Shown here: positions 16,148 through 25,540 of the stretch, one piece after another
Layout: each line of letters begins with the position of its first letter
How positions within the stretch are numbered: position 1 is the first letter of the stretch
DNA from: DAOUTY01 sp964453665
GTDB lineage: Bacteria; Chloroflexota; Dehalococcoidia; SZUA-161
Length of the DNA stretch: 52,106 nt
Direction: 5' to 3'
NCBI GenBank assembly: GCA_964453665.1
Contig: CAYVQT010000016.1
Location: forward strand, 1 to 52,106
The notes under the pieces: model-generated
What the model was told of the DNA's origin: nothing
The model's input: only the letters and a program-made list of their open reading frames with translations
Database searches by the model: none
Position numbers and translations under genes: made by a program

Positions 16148-16933
16148 ATGGAGCTACAAAAAATAGTCTATGAGAAGTCGGAGTGCGTAGGCATTATAAA
16201 GCTCAACCGTCCCGACAAACTCAACGCGATAACCTTTGAAATGCTGGACGGGATGTGGGAGGTGCTCCAGGAAATCACGGTCGATAATGAAGTGCGCGTC
16301 ATACTGCTGAAAGGCGAGGGCAGGTATTTCTGCGCCGGGGCTGACATGGGAATCCTGGGAACATTAACGGCCGAGACCTTCCGCATAAGGCAAAGGCAGT
16401 ATTGGAATAGGGTTTTCAACGAGCTTGAGGACATTCAGAAGCTCACAATAGCAGCCTTAAACGGTACGGCGCTTGGCGGTGGTGTCGAGCTTGCGTTATG
16501 TTGTGATATGAGATACGCGGTGGATGATGCAACGCTCGCCTTGCCGGAGATAAACTTCGGCATCATTCCCGATTCCGGGGGAACCGTACGGCTTCCCTGG
16601 TTGATCGGTCTGGCAAGAGCCAAGGAGTTCATTTTAAGCGGAGACCCTATACCCGCAAAGCGTGCTGCGGAGTGGGGGCTGCTTAACGGTACTTTCCCGC
16701 GTGAAACCTTCGACGAGGAGGTGCTCAGGATAGCGGTAAAGATGGCACAGAAGGCGCCCCTGGCTGTGGGGATGGGTAAGCAGCTTATTAACAGAAGCTT
16801 TCAACAAAGGGACATCAAGGCCTGCTTGGAAGAGGCGGTGGACGTCCAATCTGTATTGATCAACACCGAGGATTACCAGGAAGCAGTCAATGCCCGAAAG
16901 GAAAAAAGGACTCCCGTTTTTCGCGGCAAATAA
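16148..16933 (+). CDS. Enoyl-CoA hydratase/isomerase (crotonase family)
   Basis: This crotonase has 261 residues from the ATG at 16148 (a GTG three bases earlier is also possible). It shows the oxyanion-hole segment CAGADMGILG and the second one in GTALGGGVELALCCD. Both glutamates of a true hydratase are present, one in GGGVELAL and one in LPEINFGIIPDSGG. It therefore probably hydrates the enoyl-CoA made by the upstream dehydrogenase. It lies 23 bases downstream of that gene, and they form an operon. It ends just before the convergent polysaccharide genes. The chain type of the substrate is unknown. Confidence 0.88.
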   Translation: MELQKIVYEKSECVGIIKLNRPDKLNAITFEMLDGMWEVLQEITVDNEVRVILLKGEGRYFCAGADMGILGTLTAETFRIRQRQYWNRVFNELEDIQKLTIAALNGTALGGGVELALCCDMRYAVDDATLALPEINFGIIPDSGGTVRLPWLIGLARAKEFILSGDPIPAKRAAEWGLLNGTFPRETFDEEVLRIAVKMAQKAPLAVGMGKQLINRSFQQRDIKACLEEAVDVQSVLINTEDYQEAVNARKEKRTPVFRGK

Positions 16934-17035
16934 ATCTCGCGATATCCCACTCGGACTTTTTCAGCTGGCTACTCTCACACATGTTATCATAGAATCGATA
17001 TAACGTTCCGGGTGCTCAATATCTGAAATTATGCC

Positions 17036-18295
17036 CTATTCTTCTTTGCTCCCGGTTTCCCCTGTCTTTTTATCGTTCAGGGCCCCGTTTTTTTCCTCGA
17101 TCACCTCGTTCTTCTCCGCCTTTGGCCCTGTCTTGGTATTCTTGAAGTAGTCAATGGCAAAGGCACCAAATATGCCTACGATCAATCCCAGCACTAAGGC
17201 AATACCAATGTTCGTCACTTTATGTGAAGCAATGCTATTCTCGGGCACTATAGCGGATACAGCAACCCGAGTTACTACATCCTGCGCCTGGGAGGCTACT
17301 TCAACCTCAGCTACTTTGTTGGCAAGAGTGGTATATGTCTGCCAGGCAATATCCCTCGAACTCTTTAGTTCCCTTTCTCTGGCACTTTGTTGCTCCAACT
17401 CCCCTTGCAATCGGAGTATGTCCTGCCTTAACTCCTCAACAGTATGTCCCGATTGTCCCCCCGATCTAGATTCCAGATTAGAAATCAGAGCGTCAATATC
17501 ATGCAATTGTCCGGCTGTGCTGGCGTCGAGTCCAGGTAGTGTGTCCAGGGCCACCTGAAGTTGAGCGGGCAAGGTCGCATAGGCCCCAGTCTGCAGGAGT
17601 ATCAAGGCTAGACTGTTAGCCGCAGCGGCCGTTGAAGACAACGAGCCAGCCTCAATTTGATCTTGCAGAGATTTCAGGGTACAAAGCAGCTCTTTGTCGG
17701 CGATTTGCCGGGTTAGCTCATCGATAGTATTATTACCCAGGAAGCTTTCCCATTCACGCTGTCTCTCTACATAGTCGGCCAGCGCAACGCTTGCCTGAAC
17801 CTGCAGTTCTTCCGGTGACTGGGGAATGTCAGCATAGAGAGCATTGATATATCTCACATAAGACTCCGCCCAGGCATTGGCGATAGCGGCTGCTTCCTCA
17901 GGATCAGTAGATTTCACTTTAATACCAATGAGATCACCGCTGGTGTTTACTGTTACTTTACTTAGTATATTGCGTATGCTCTGGCCTTCAGGCTCAAGCT
18001 GATCCCCCAGTTTTTCAATAGTTTCAGCGGCCACACTGCTGGATTTCACCAGGGTAACCACCGTCTCCCTAAGCTCTTTGTCTTCTTGTAATGAGTAGGT
18101 TCTGTACTTAGGCTCAAAGACTATCTCGGCCCGAGTTCCAGTGATGATGACAGTGGCTTCCGCTTCGTAGACGGCTGCCGAAGTGAAGCTGACCAATACT
18201 GCTACGATCACAGCTATCACCGTAATACTCACAATCAGCTTCCACCACCTGATCAGGACACGAATGTACTGCCGTAGATCGATCTCGTTTTCCAT
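17036..18295 (-). CDS. Wzz/chain-length-determinant-like membrane protein
   Basis: This 419-residue protein has an N-terminal cytoplasmic DLRQYIRVLIRWWKLIV stretch leading into one membrane helix (about 19-38). A long extracytoplasmic region with coiled-coil character follows (QDILRLQGELEQQSARERE), then a second membrane helix (IGIALVLGLIVGIFGAFAID) near residue 380 and a Lys/Glu-rich cytoplasmic tail. This is the Wzz layout of polysaccharide co-polymerases that set glycan chain length. No tyrosine kinase domain is attached. A GGGGGAAAT site precedes the ATG. It lies 20 bases downstream of the initiating glycosyl-phosphate transferase gene and is probably co-transcribed with it. Confidence 0.85.
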   Translation of the reverse strand: MENEIDLRQYIRVLIRWWKLIVSITVIAVIVAVLVSFTSAAVYEAEATVIITGTRAEIVFEPKYRTYSLQEDKELRETVVTLVKSSSVAAETIEKLGDQLEPEGQSIRNILSKVTVNTSGDLIGIKVKSTDPEEAAAIANAWAESYVRYINALYADIPQSPEELQVQASVALADYVERQREWESFLGNNTIDELTRQIADKELLCTLKSLQDQIEAGSLSSTAAAANSLALILLQTGAYATLPAQLQVALDTLPGLDASTAGQLHDIDALISNLESRSGGQSGHTVEELRQDILRLQGELEQQSARERELKSSRDIAWQTYTTLANKVAEVEVASQAQDVVTRVAVSAIVPENSIASHKVTNIGIALVLGLIVGIFGAFAIDYFKNTKTGPKAEKNEVIEEKNGALNDKKTGETGSKEE

Positions 18296-18315
18296 ATTTC
18301 CCCCTCAATCTTGGT

Positions 18316-19263
18316 TTACCAGAAAATCCAGATTGCTATTCCTCCAAATATTGCTTCAAGTCCCATTAAGGACAGTGTAATGTTCCTCTCGCTCATGCCC
18401 CCCGCAATTTTCGCAACTAACTGTCCCAAGCCTTTCGCTCCTGATTTCGGGCAGTAAAGCTTTCCCTCAACACATAGAGCCGCATATCTTCCAACTGTAC
18501 TTGGGAAGCGATTCCTTGCCTTGATAAAGAAGTCCAGGAAGTAGGGAATCATGATTATCAGCCCGGCAACCTCGAAGTTACCAACAATCACCGCCGAAGC
18601 AATTATCGCGCCTATGGCAAATGTGCCCACATCGCCAATGAACACTCTGGCCGGATACCAGTTGTAGTACAGGGTAGCCAGCAGCGCTCCCAATGCTGCA
18701 AGCAAAATTAGAAACGCGGCCGTTTCGTGACTGTGGTAGGCGATAACTGCCAGAGATGCCGTAGCTACCAGTCCTACCCCTGTTTCCTCTCCATTGAATC
18801 CGGCCAGCATGTTCACTGCGTTGGCTGCTCCTGCAACTCCAATTGGAACAAAAACAACAGAATAGATAATACCGAAGTCCACCTGCCCGATTAAGGGGAT
18901 GTTCATTTCAGTATCCCCCGCCCTTACGGCTATCAGGGGGAGAGCAATAAAAAGCGGGATAACCGCTTTTATGGACTGCCGTATTCGCATGAGGTCGTCA
19001 ACAGTACCTATCAATGTAGCTATTAACACTACAGAAAGGACGGCAAAAATCGTAGCTATGTCAATCGAAAGGAAGCGGCTTAAGAAAGTGTTAGCGGCGA
19101 TAACTAAGATAATACCAGCGGCAAACCCAGAAACAAGGAACAGACCTCCCATCTCAGGCACCTCCGGGCGGTCTGTCTTATGCACGTCTTTGCCCACTAT
19201 CCCACGTCGCTTAAAAACCGGGATCGCCAGGCGTGTAGCTACAAAGGCTACAACGAAGGACAT
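18316..19263 (-). CDS. Polyprenol-phosphate GlcNAc-1-phosphate transferase family (GT4; MraY/WecA/ALG7-like)
   Basis: This integral membrane enzyme transfers a sugar-1-phosphate from UDP-sugar to a lipid carrier, the first step of glycan assembly. Motifs are DVHKTDRPEVPEMGG near the N-terminus, GTVDDLMRIRQ with the catalytic aspartates, NAVNMLAGFNGEETG and YPARVFIGDVGT. The NxxAGxNGxExG-like form resembles archaeal/eukaryotic ALG7 (DPAGT1) more than bacterial WecA or MraY. The first ATG (19263) falls inside the first membrane helix. The frame stays open upstream, and an in-frame ATC at 19305 lies 9 bases after AGGAG, which would give MELKSVFLGIAVVIM as a natural first helix. The true start may therefore be non-canonical. 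Confidence 0.85.
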   Translation of the reverse strand: MSFVVAFVATRLAIPVFKRRGIVGKDVHKTDRPEVPEMGGLFLVSGFAAGIILVIAANTFLSRFLSIDIATIFAVLSVVLIATLIGTVDDLMRIRQSIKAVIPLFIALPLIAVRAGDTEMNIPLIGQVDFGIIYSVVFVPIGVAGAANAVNMLAGFNGEETGVGLVATASLAVIAYHSHETAAFLILLAALGALLATLYYNWYPARVFIGDVGTFAIGAIIASAVIVGNFEVAGLIIMIPYFLDFFIKARNRFPSTVGRYAALCVEGKLYCPKSGAKGLGQLVAKIAGGMSERNITLSLMGLEAIFGGIAIWIFW

Positions 19264-19319
19264 GATGACTACTGCAATTCCGAGAAATACCGATTTTAAT
19301 TCGATTTTGAAATACTCCT

Positions 19320-19812
19320 GTCTGCTACATTCAAGCTGTGAGTTGATTAAACATGCCGTATCATTTACAGGGAACCTTTTTTCGAAGTAAGCGACTTCAT
19401 GTCATTTCATAACATATATGCGGTCCCTTATTCAATTATCTCTGCGTTTTTTCCTCGGCCCATACAGCTTAATAATAAAATTTGGTTTGCCTGTGTTTCT
19501 TCTTTTTACTGCGTGATCTTGAAAAAGGCTCATCTCCATGGTAAATCAGATTATATGCACTACCTCTTTTGCCCTAACTTGGTCTTTTTTTATCTGCTTT
19601 TGCTATTTAGTTTCCTCTCAAAAAAGTCGAGTCTAGCCGAGCATGGATGAAGCTGATAAAGAAGGGCATATAAAGGCACCGGTCGTGAATTGCTGCCAGA
19701 GAAGCGTTATTAAGTAAGGCTTCTAGCAGAATGACTTCCACAACTGAAATATGTGCTGCTCGCGGACACTCAAATTTAACATTGGAGGCTTTCGCCATTT
19801 AACCGATAAGCG
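19320..19812. other. Intergenic region between GT4 and BKACE genes
   Basis: About 490 AT-rich bases lie upstream of the GT4 gene. An open frame at 19607-19798 (minus) has no motif or ribosome-binding site and is not supported. The promoter of the Wzz/GT4 operon should lie here but I could not pick one out with confidence. Confidence 0.4.
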
Positions 19813-20688
19813 TCATTTACCCTGCGGTGAATAAACACGGCCATGCCGACCATTACCATCTTCCAGGTTTAAAAGCTTCCTTAATTCTCTCGGTGTCATG
19901 ACCTTTCTCTCGTTAGACTCCGCCAGCTTGTGGACACGGCGTAGCAGGTCTGCGTTCCGTGCCAGTCGCTTCCGGCCTGTGTCATACCAGATGTTATCCT
20001 CAAGCCCAACCCTTACGCCACCGCCAATGGCGATGGCAATCGAATTCATTGTCAACTGGGCATCGCCAATTCCGGCTAACCCCCACAGCGAGTTCGGAGG
20101 TATATCACGTATCATTATGCCAGCGTGCAGCAGATCAGCCTGTGCGCATGCTATATTGCCGAGGAGCAGGTTGAAGTAGTGTGGTGGCTCAAGAAGCCCT
20201 TTCCGCTCCAGATACTTAGCGTAGTTCACCATACCTGAATCAAATGCCTCCAATTCGGGCAGGACGCCACGGTGTTTCATTTCCCGAGCAAGCGCCTGTA
20301 TCATTTCAGGGGAACTAATACTGGCTTCCCGGTTGAAGTTCACCGAGCTTAATGTCAGACTTCCCATGTCAGGCTTGACATCGCCTCCGAGTTTCAAAGG
20401 TTCGGCACGCTGTTCGAACTCTTTGAAATTGCGGCCGCTCAATGATACGGAGATTACCAGATCGCTGGAGAACTTGCGAATACCGGCAATTATCTTCTCG
20501 TATACATCAGCCTTGTAAGTCGGTTCACCGGTATGTTCATCCCGCGCGTGTATGTGTACCATAGTTATACCGATCTCTACGGCCTCATGTACGTCCTCCA
20601 CGATCTCCCGAACTGTTATGGGCACATGGGGCGTTATTTTTTTGGTGGGGATCATGCCTGTCGGAGTGAAATTGACAATGAGATTCAT
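19813..20688 (-). CDS. Beta-keto acid cleavage enzyme (BKACE, DUF849)
   Basis: I take the ATG at 20688, because homologues begin near MNLIVNFTPTGMIPTKK; a longer frame to 20763 lacks conservation. The 291-residue TIM-barrel protein carries the zinc-binding HIHARD motif (near residue 50), SVSLSGRNF, the LPELEAFDSG segment and a GLAGIGDAQ element typical of the family. BKACE enzymes are known to condense a beta-keto acid with acetyl-CoA to give acetoacetate and an acyl-CoA. The true substrate varies widely between members. It sits inside the polysaccharide locus but fits better with the CoA-ester metabolism on the left. It may have moved with the island. Confidence 0.85.
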   Translation of the reverse strand: MNLIVNFTPTGMIPTKKITPHVPITVREIVEDVHEAVEIGITMVHIHARDEHTGEPTYKADVYEKIIAGIRKFSSDLVISVSLSGRNFKEFEQRAEPLKLGGDVKPDMGSLTLSSVNFNREASISSPEMIQALAREMKHRGVLPELEAFDSGMVNYAKYLERKGLLEPPHYFNLLLGNIACAQADLLHAGIMIRDIPPNSLWGLAGIGDAQLTMNSIAIAIGGGVRVGLEDNIWYDTGRKRLARNADLLRRVHKLAESNERKVMTPRELRKLLNLEDGNGRHGRVYSPQGK

Positions 20689-21038
20689 GCTTGACCAAGT
20701 AGAGCAGAAGAATGATACATTGCGTACATCATTAGCACTACAATCGTTGCATTCATAACACAATTACATGCTGCGCGCCTTTATCCGACGTCTCAATCAA
20801 AAATGAGAATCTATTACTGGCTACTTCCATAAATAGTAAACTTATAATACCCACTTTGGCAAGCATTTCCGGAGAATCTGATTCGCGCGACTCAAATTCA
20901 TTTAATAGTGTGACTACAATTGTGCTAGTTACTTTATACTTTTCAGACTATATATTGTTCGGATAGAATATGGTAGATTTATTGAGGCTGCTTTAAGCCT
21001 ACAACTGCTCTAATAACCGGGGTATCAAGGCTTACTCC
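20689..21038. other. AT-rich divergent intergenic region
   Basis: These 350 bases separate the minus-strand BKACE gene from the plus-strand flippase gene and should hold both promoters. It is clearly AT-rich around 20820-20990. Only weak -10-like hexamers are visible (for example TATATT near 20951), so no promoter is called. There is no gene. Confidence 0.4.
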
Positions 21039-22601
21039 ATGACAGAAAAGCCGAACATCGTAGATCGTTCAATTAAGCAGGTCGCCAAAGGTACCGGAAT
21101 AGCCGCTATAGGCCTGGCGGCTTCACTTCTCTTCGCCTTTCTCGGCAAGCTCATGGTTGCCAGGTATTGGACTGAAGGGGATTACGGCATATTTTCTCTT
21201 ACTGTAGCTGTGTTGATGATTTGTTCGACGATAGGCACTCTGGGACTTGAGGGTGGGCTCAGCAGGAGCATCGCTTTTGCCAGGAGTAAAAATCTAAATG
21301 AAAAAATTGTGGGGTTTATGAGGACATCCATCCAGTTTGCAGTAATAACTGCGGTTATACTGAGCATAGTCCTCTTTTTCATCGCAGATATCTTAGCAGA
21401 GAGCGTCTTCCATGAACCCGCACTCGGCATACCATTGAGGGTAATTGCTTCAGCAATTCCCTTCCTGGCCCTGACACGTGTAATCGTCTCCATATTTTTA
21501 GGGTTTGAGCGAATAAAACCGAGGGTATTTTTACAGGATGTCATTAGAAGTGGCCTTTTCCTGTTGATTCTACTCGTGGTGATCCTCCTCAACCTGTCGT
21601 TCACCAGTGTTTTCTATGCTTACTTGTCGTCCTTTGTTATCACCTGTCTGCTATTAATCATATATGCTGCCGTGCGTCTGCCTTTGAAGGTAAATATATT
21701 TAGAGTACCGAAGTTCGACCATGCAGCCAGGGAGCTGTTCTTATTCTCAATACCCCTGCTCGGCGCTGCTATGCTCCACATGGTGATAAGCTGGACAGAT
21801 ACAATCATGCTGGGTTTTTATAGAAGCACGGCAGAAGTAGGGCTATATAACGCCAGTATTCCCTTGTCCCATTTAATTGTCTACCCGCTGAGCGCAGTTC
21901 TGCTTATCTATCAGCCGGTGATGTCAAGATTGTACGGGCAGGACCTTGTCCCCGAAGTCGGGCGGTCCTTCACCATTATGAGCAAGTGGGTGTTCTCCGC
22001 CTCTCTCCCGCTGTTCCTCGTTTTCTTTCTGTTTCCCGAAACGGCGCTGGAAGCTTTGTTTGGTGCTGACTACATTGCAGCCGCGGATGCACTGAGGATC
22101 CTGTCTTTAGGATATATCCTCAGCAGTGTAATGGGACCTAATGGCGCGACTCTGGTAGCAATGGGTAAATCTGCATTCGTGATGTGGGCTGTTTTTGCTA
22201 CCGTCGTTCTGAATATTGCACTGAACATAGCCCTTATCCCCCATTATGGCATCGAGGGGGCTGCTATTGCCTCCGCAGCGGCAATAGCTACAGGGAACTT
22301 GTTTAGATGCTGGAAAGTGCATTCACTGACCGGTGCCTGGCCTTTGAGCAGGAATCTGCTAAAGCCTTTGGTTCTTTCCGTAGCGCTCATACTGCTCACC
22401 CGACTTTTTCTTGGCAGCTACACGCAGACGAACCCGTGGATGCTGCTCCCGATAGTTGTGCTGTACTACAGCATCCACGCGACAGCGATATTCATAACCA
22501 GAAGCTTAGACCCGGAAGATATGGCCGTGCGTGCTGCACTAATAAGAAAGGTACGCTTAACTGCATCAAGAGTACGTAGAGTTTTAAGCAGGTTCAAGTG
22601 A
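21039..22601 (+). CDS. Polysaccharide flippase (Wzx/MATE-like, MOP superfamily)
   Basis: This is a 520-residue, very hydrophobic protein with about 12-14 predicted membrane helices. It begins with SIKQVAKGTGIAAIGLAASLLF, in line with RfbX/Wzx polysaccharide transporters. The segment ARYWTEGDYGIFSLTVAVLM after helix 1 and WTDTIMLGFYRSTAEVGLYNAS in the middle are typical of the family. It would move lipid-linked oligosaccharide across the membrane. It is the only plus-strand gene of the polysaccharide locus. A weak AAGG ribosome-binding site precedes the ATG. The C-terminus is short and basic. Confidence 0.88.
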   Translation: MTEKPNIVDRSIKQVAKGTGIAAIGLAASLLFAFLGKLMVARYWTEGDYGIFSLTVAVLMICSTIGTLGLEGGLSRSIAFARSKNLNEKIVGFMRTSIQFAVITAVILSIVLFFIADILAESVFHEPALGIPLRVIASAIPFLALTRVIVSIFLGFERIKPRVFLQDVIRSGLFLLILLVVILLNLSFTSVFYAYLSSFVITCLLLIIYAAVRLPLKVNIFRVPKFDHAARELFLFSIPLLGAAMLHMVISWTDTIMLGFYRSTAEVGLYNASIPLSHLIVYPLSAVLLIYQPVMSRLYGQDLVPEVGRSFTIMSKWVFSASLPLFLVFFLFPETALEALFGADYIAAADALRILSLGYILSSVMGPNGATLVAMGKSAFVMWAVFATVVLNIALNIALIPHYGIEGAAIASAAAIATGNLFRCWKVHSLTGAWPLSRNLLKPLVLSVALILLTRLFLGSYTQTNPWMLLPIVVLYYSIHATAIFITRSLDPEDMAVRAALIRKVRLTASRVRRVLSRFK

Positions 22602-22783
22602 TCTCTCAGCAAGTATAAGTGTTAATCTACTGAGACTAAACTATCAGGAACATCGGGCGTATCAAAGAGCGATTCTAACCTAGCTGAAATGGCCGTCGCT
22701 TGTGTTTAGCACAGTCAGAGTATTTATTGTACTTATAACTTCATATGCCGGTAATTATTCAGAGCTTCCTTAAGAAAATACTC

Positions 22784-23590
22784 TTATGTTTGAAACATGA
22801 GATAAAATTGTTCGTTCGTACAAATTTGACGGTATATCCTCGCCCACTGTGGTAACCTGAGCAGAATCCAGCCTGATATGATTATGTCCCCAACTCGTCT
22901 TAATCTGCGGTGTTTCTGGAATTGTCGGCTAATTTTGAACGCAATTCTGTCAATGACGGTGGCAGTATCTGCGCTGCACGTGGGTGGTCTGAAGCCGGCT
23001 CCGTGGTGATAAACCATATTTCCATATATTCCAAACCATAAAGGATGTAAATCTTTCTTATTGGTTCTTGTTAGAGGAAACCAATCGATATTGTTGTCAT
23101 TGAGAATTTTCAACAGGTTACCCCCAACATCAGTCACCTCCTTACCCCGGGAGTTTACCCAATAATAACCCTTACCCCAATCCCCCCGAATTTGCTTCCA
23201 GAGACCAACTGTTGTCGCACAGAATGACGGATGCGGCTGGATGTCTATATTATTTTCGTCTCTCCTTATCGCCACTAATTCATGTTTTGTTATTTTCTCT
23301 CTTACAAATGGAACCAATTCACTACTGATAGGAAAAGCATCGCCATCTATGAACATTAATATATCATCGTCGTTCGATTTAGCTATTATTTCGCTGGCCA
23401 GGTAGTTTAATTTCTCTGCATGACGCCCTTCTTCCTCAGAGCAGAAATAATATAAATCGGCGTAATTCCGTTCTACGCCACTTACACAGGCGTAAATTCT
23501 ATATGGCTCAGTTATATGCTTTTCAATATACCGCATTTGTATGTCAATCCACTTATCGGTTCTATAATGAACTGTTGCAATATGTATCAT
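22784..23590 (-). CDS. Glycosyltransferase-like protein with DxD motif
   Basis: This 268-residue protein has an N-terminal IATVHYRTDKWIDIQ strand-helix and the segment DDDILMFIDGDAFPISS (74-90), whose DGD (82-84) is the metal- and nucleotide-sugar-binding motif of GT-A glycosyltransferases. An HHGAGFRPP segment near residue 215 may hold catalytic or acceptor residues. No membrane helix is clear. It looks AT-richer than the surrounding core genes, which suits a variable glycan locus acquired by transfer. The exact GT family and sugar are unknown. It is separated from the sulfatase-like gene by about 150 bases. Confidence 0.7.
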   Translation of the reverse strand: MIHIATVHYRTDKWIDIQMRYIEKHITEPYRIYACVSGVERNYADLYYFCSEEEGRHAEKLNYLASEIIAKSNDDDILMFIDGDAFPISSELVPFVREKITKHELVAIRRDENNIDIQPHPSFCATTVGLWKQIRGDWGKGYYWVNSRGKEVTDVGGNLLKILNDNNIDWFPLTRTNKKDLHPLWFGIYGNMVYHHGAGFRPPTCSADTATVIDRIAFKISRQFQKHRRLRRVGDIIISGWILLRLPQWARIYRQICTNEQFYLMFQT

Positions 23591-23737
23591 TATTTTCTCT
23601 CGTAAAATCTACAACACTTGTTCAACAAAGCTTAGCTGTCTTTCCCTGCTATCTTGATCCGGGATTTCCCGTATCAGGTTTTGAACTAATAAAATGTAGC
23701 TGTCTGCCAAAAGGCGGTTTGTGTAGGGATAAAGCCT

Positions 23738-25117
23738 TCATATTCTGCCTTTTGATTTCACGTCACTAATCCTGTTCCTTGTTCTTTCAGCAAAGTCCCT
23801 GTTTTGTATCTCCCGCAGGTGCCGTTCCAGTTGAACGCGGAGTTCGTCGCATACCGCGACCTCCGTGCCCGCAAGGTTGTTCTGTTCATGCGGGTCCCTC
23901 TCCAGGTCATAGAGCTCATGCTTCGCATGGGAGTCCATTATGAACTTGTACCTGCCCCTCACTAAGGCAACCCTGTACTTGCGTACATCCAGATAGGCGT
24001 TGTTTCCATCAATGATGAAATCATTGTTTTCATCCCTGCCTTCCTGGACGATGATATCCCTGCCGGTGGCGGTGCTGTTCAATATAGACTGTCCGCAAAA
24101 TTGCGGGGGGCAAGCGACCCCCGCCAGTTCCAGAATCGTGGGCGCTATGTCCAGCCCCGATACAGGCCGCTCGTCCTTTCTGCACTGGAGACCTCTGTTG
24201 TAGATAAGGAATGGGACATTACATAGCTCCTGGTACAAGTATATGCCGTGCCCGAAATCACCATGTTCGAAGAACTGCTGGCCGTGATCCCCCAGTATGA
24301 AGACGTACGTGTTGTCATCCAGATAACCGGCGCTATCCAATCCCTCCAGCAGACTGGCTACGCTGCTGTCTACCCGCCTCAGGTCCCTCCTGTACAAATG
24401 CAGCAGCATATCCCTCTCGGCATCGGTGAACCTTGCGTATTTCTCCTTGCGAGTCTTTATATACTTCATGGCTCTCATGTTCACCCGCCACATCTCACTG
24501 AACGTGTAGTTCCCGCCGTGTTTTGACGCGAAGTATGGTTCGTGGGTTTCGAGATAATGTATCCAGAGGAAGAACGGCCTATCCCCTCTATGGTCATCCA
24601 GCCATCTCAGAGCTCTGGCATTGAACCGCTCGCCGGAATTCCTTTGGGGCTCGTAGTATTTCTTCAGAAGGAATATGTATTTCAATACGTCTCCTATAAC
24701 GGAGCGGCTCTGCATCAGCCGTATGCCAATTCTTTTGGCACGCCGGAGGGCTGTTGCCCTGATGCTACCCCCGGTAGTGATGCGGAAGAAGTCCTCGAAA
24801 CCCTTGTCGAAGCCAAAGAACTCCGACAACCAGCTAATTGAGTTAAGGCCAGCTGTATAGTATCCGCTCTCACGCAGAAGCTGCGCCACAGTGTGGTCGC
24901 GCTTACCGATGCTGACCCTGCCACCATCGGAGAGAGGATACTTTGACGTGAAGAGTGAGAAAATTGCTGGCGGCGTCCATGAGCTGGACGAATAGTAATT
25001 CGGGTACACCATGCTTTTTTTCGCGATATTATGGAGATTCGGCACGTTTGAGGGAACCTGGCACTCTGATTTTCGCAGACACTCGATTGTTAGCAGAACG
25101 ATGTTCTTCCTATTCAC
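23738..25117 (-). CDS. Sulfatase-like protein of the alkaline phosphatase superfamily
   Basis: This 459-residue enzyme starts at a GTG (25117) after AAGGA. The N-terminal metal segment reads VLLTIECLRKSEC, with Glu12 where sulfatases normally have Asp. The nucleophile segment is SSWTPPAIFSLFTSKYPL, which places Thr48 at the position of the formylglycine Cys/Ser. The second metal site ILGDHGQQFFEHGDFGHG and the C-terminal YDLERDPHEQNNLAG are typical of sulfatases. A Thr nucleophile is known in phosphoethanolamine and phosphoglycerol transferases of this superfamily, so a phospho-substituent on glycan is as likely as a sulfate. Its start overlaps the end of a decayed phosphodiesterase fragment. 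Confidence 0.82.
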   Translation of the reverse strand: MNRKNIVLLTIECLRKSECQVPSNVPNLHNIAKKSMVYPNYYSSSSWTPPAIFSLFTSKYPLSDGGRVSIGKRDHTVAQLLRESGYYTAGLNSISWLSEFFGFDKGFEDFFRITTGGSIRATALRRAKRIGIRLMQSRSVIGDVLKYIFLLKKYYEPQRNSGERFNARALRWLDDHRGDRPFFLWIHYLETHEPYFASKHGGNYTFSEMWRVNMRAMKYIKTRKEKYARFTDAERDMLLHLYRRDLRRVDSSVASLLEGLDSAGYLDDNTYVFILGDHGQQFFEHGDFGHGIYLYQELCNVPFLIYNRGLQCRKDERPVSGLDIAPTILELAGVACPPQFCGQSILNSTATGRDIIVQEGRDENNDFIIDGNNAYLDVRKYRVALVRGRYKFIMDSHAKHELYDLERDPHEQNNLAGTEVAVCDELRVQLERHLREIQNRDFAERTRNRISDVKSKGRI

Positions 25118-25260
25118 GATTTCCTTCTTCTATATAAGAGTGAGCTATCCTGCCTTTTTATTTTAATATACCTGCCGATTGTCGGCAGAGTTCCCGCCTC
25201 GATCATCGGCATCAGGACATTCCAGGAGGCGCTGTCAAGCCCGATAATGACTATCTTCAT
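25114..25260 (-). pseudogene. Truncated start of an alkaline-phosphatase-superfamily phosphodiesterase
   Basis: The minus strand from ATG 25260, with GGAGA 7 bases upstream, encodes 48 residues: MKIVIIGLDSASWNVLMPMI, then EAGTLPTIGRYIK and a basic tail ending in TGA (25116-25114) that overlaps the GTG of the sulfatase-like gene. The GLDSASW...GTLPTIGR pattern is the N-terminus of type I phosphodiesterase/nucleotide pyrophosphatase proteins, which normally run for 400 residues or more. Only the beginning is left, so I read it as a remnant that now acts at most as a leader coupled to the sulfatase-like gene. Recombination between related genes of the superfamily could have made it. Confidence 0.7.
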
Positions 25261-25540
25261 ACAAATCTCTCCAATTCACAAACTCTTAGACCCGTTAAAG
25301 GGCCCCTATTCTGTCTTTCATTTACTGCTTCCCATCTTCGAGCTGACCATATTGTACCCTATTTCATGCGGGCTACTCTTGCTTCGAGACAAGTTGATCC
25401 CGGTTATCAGCTTCAAGCGCCTCATCAGCATATGCAGGTATTCGCTTAGATTGATTTAATCTGATATTTGCTTCCCTCCTCAAACCGGGCAGCGGTACCT
25501 GGATAGCAATGCATATAGGTTCTTGAACCCCTGTCTTTAT

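Noticed and set aside
19607..19798. Minus-strand 63-residue open frame
   Set aside because: No motif or ribosome-binding site and it lies in AT-rich non-coding DNA.
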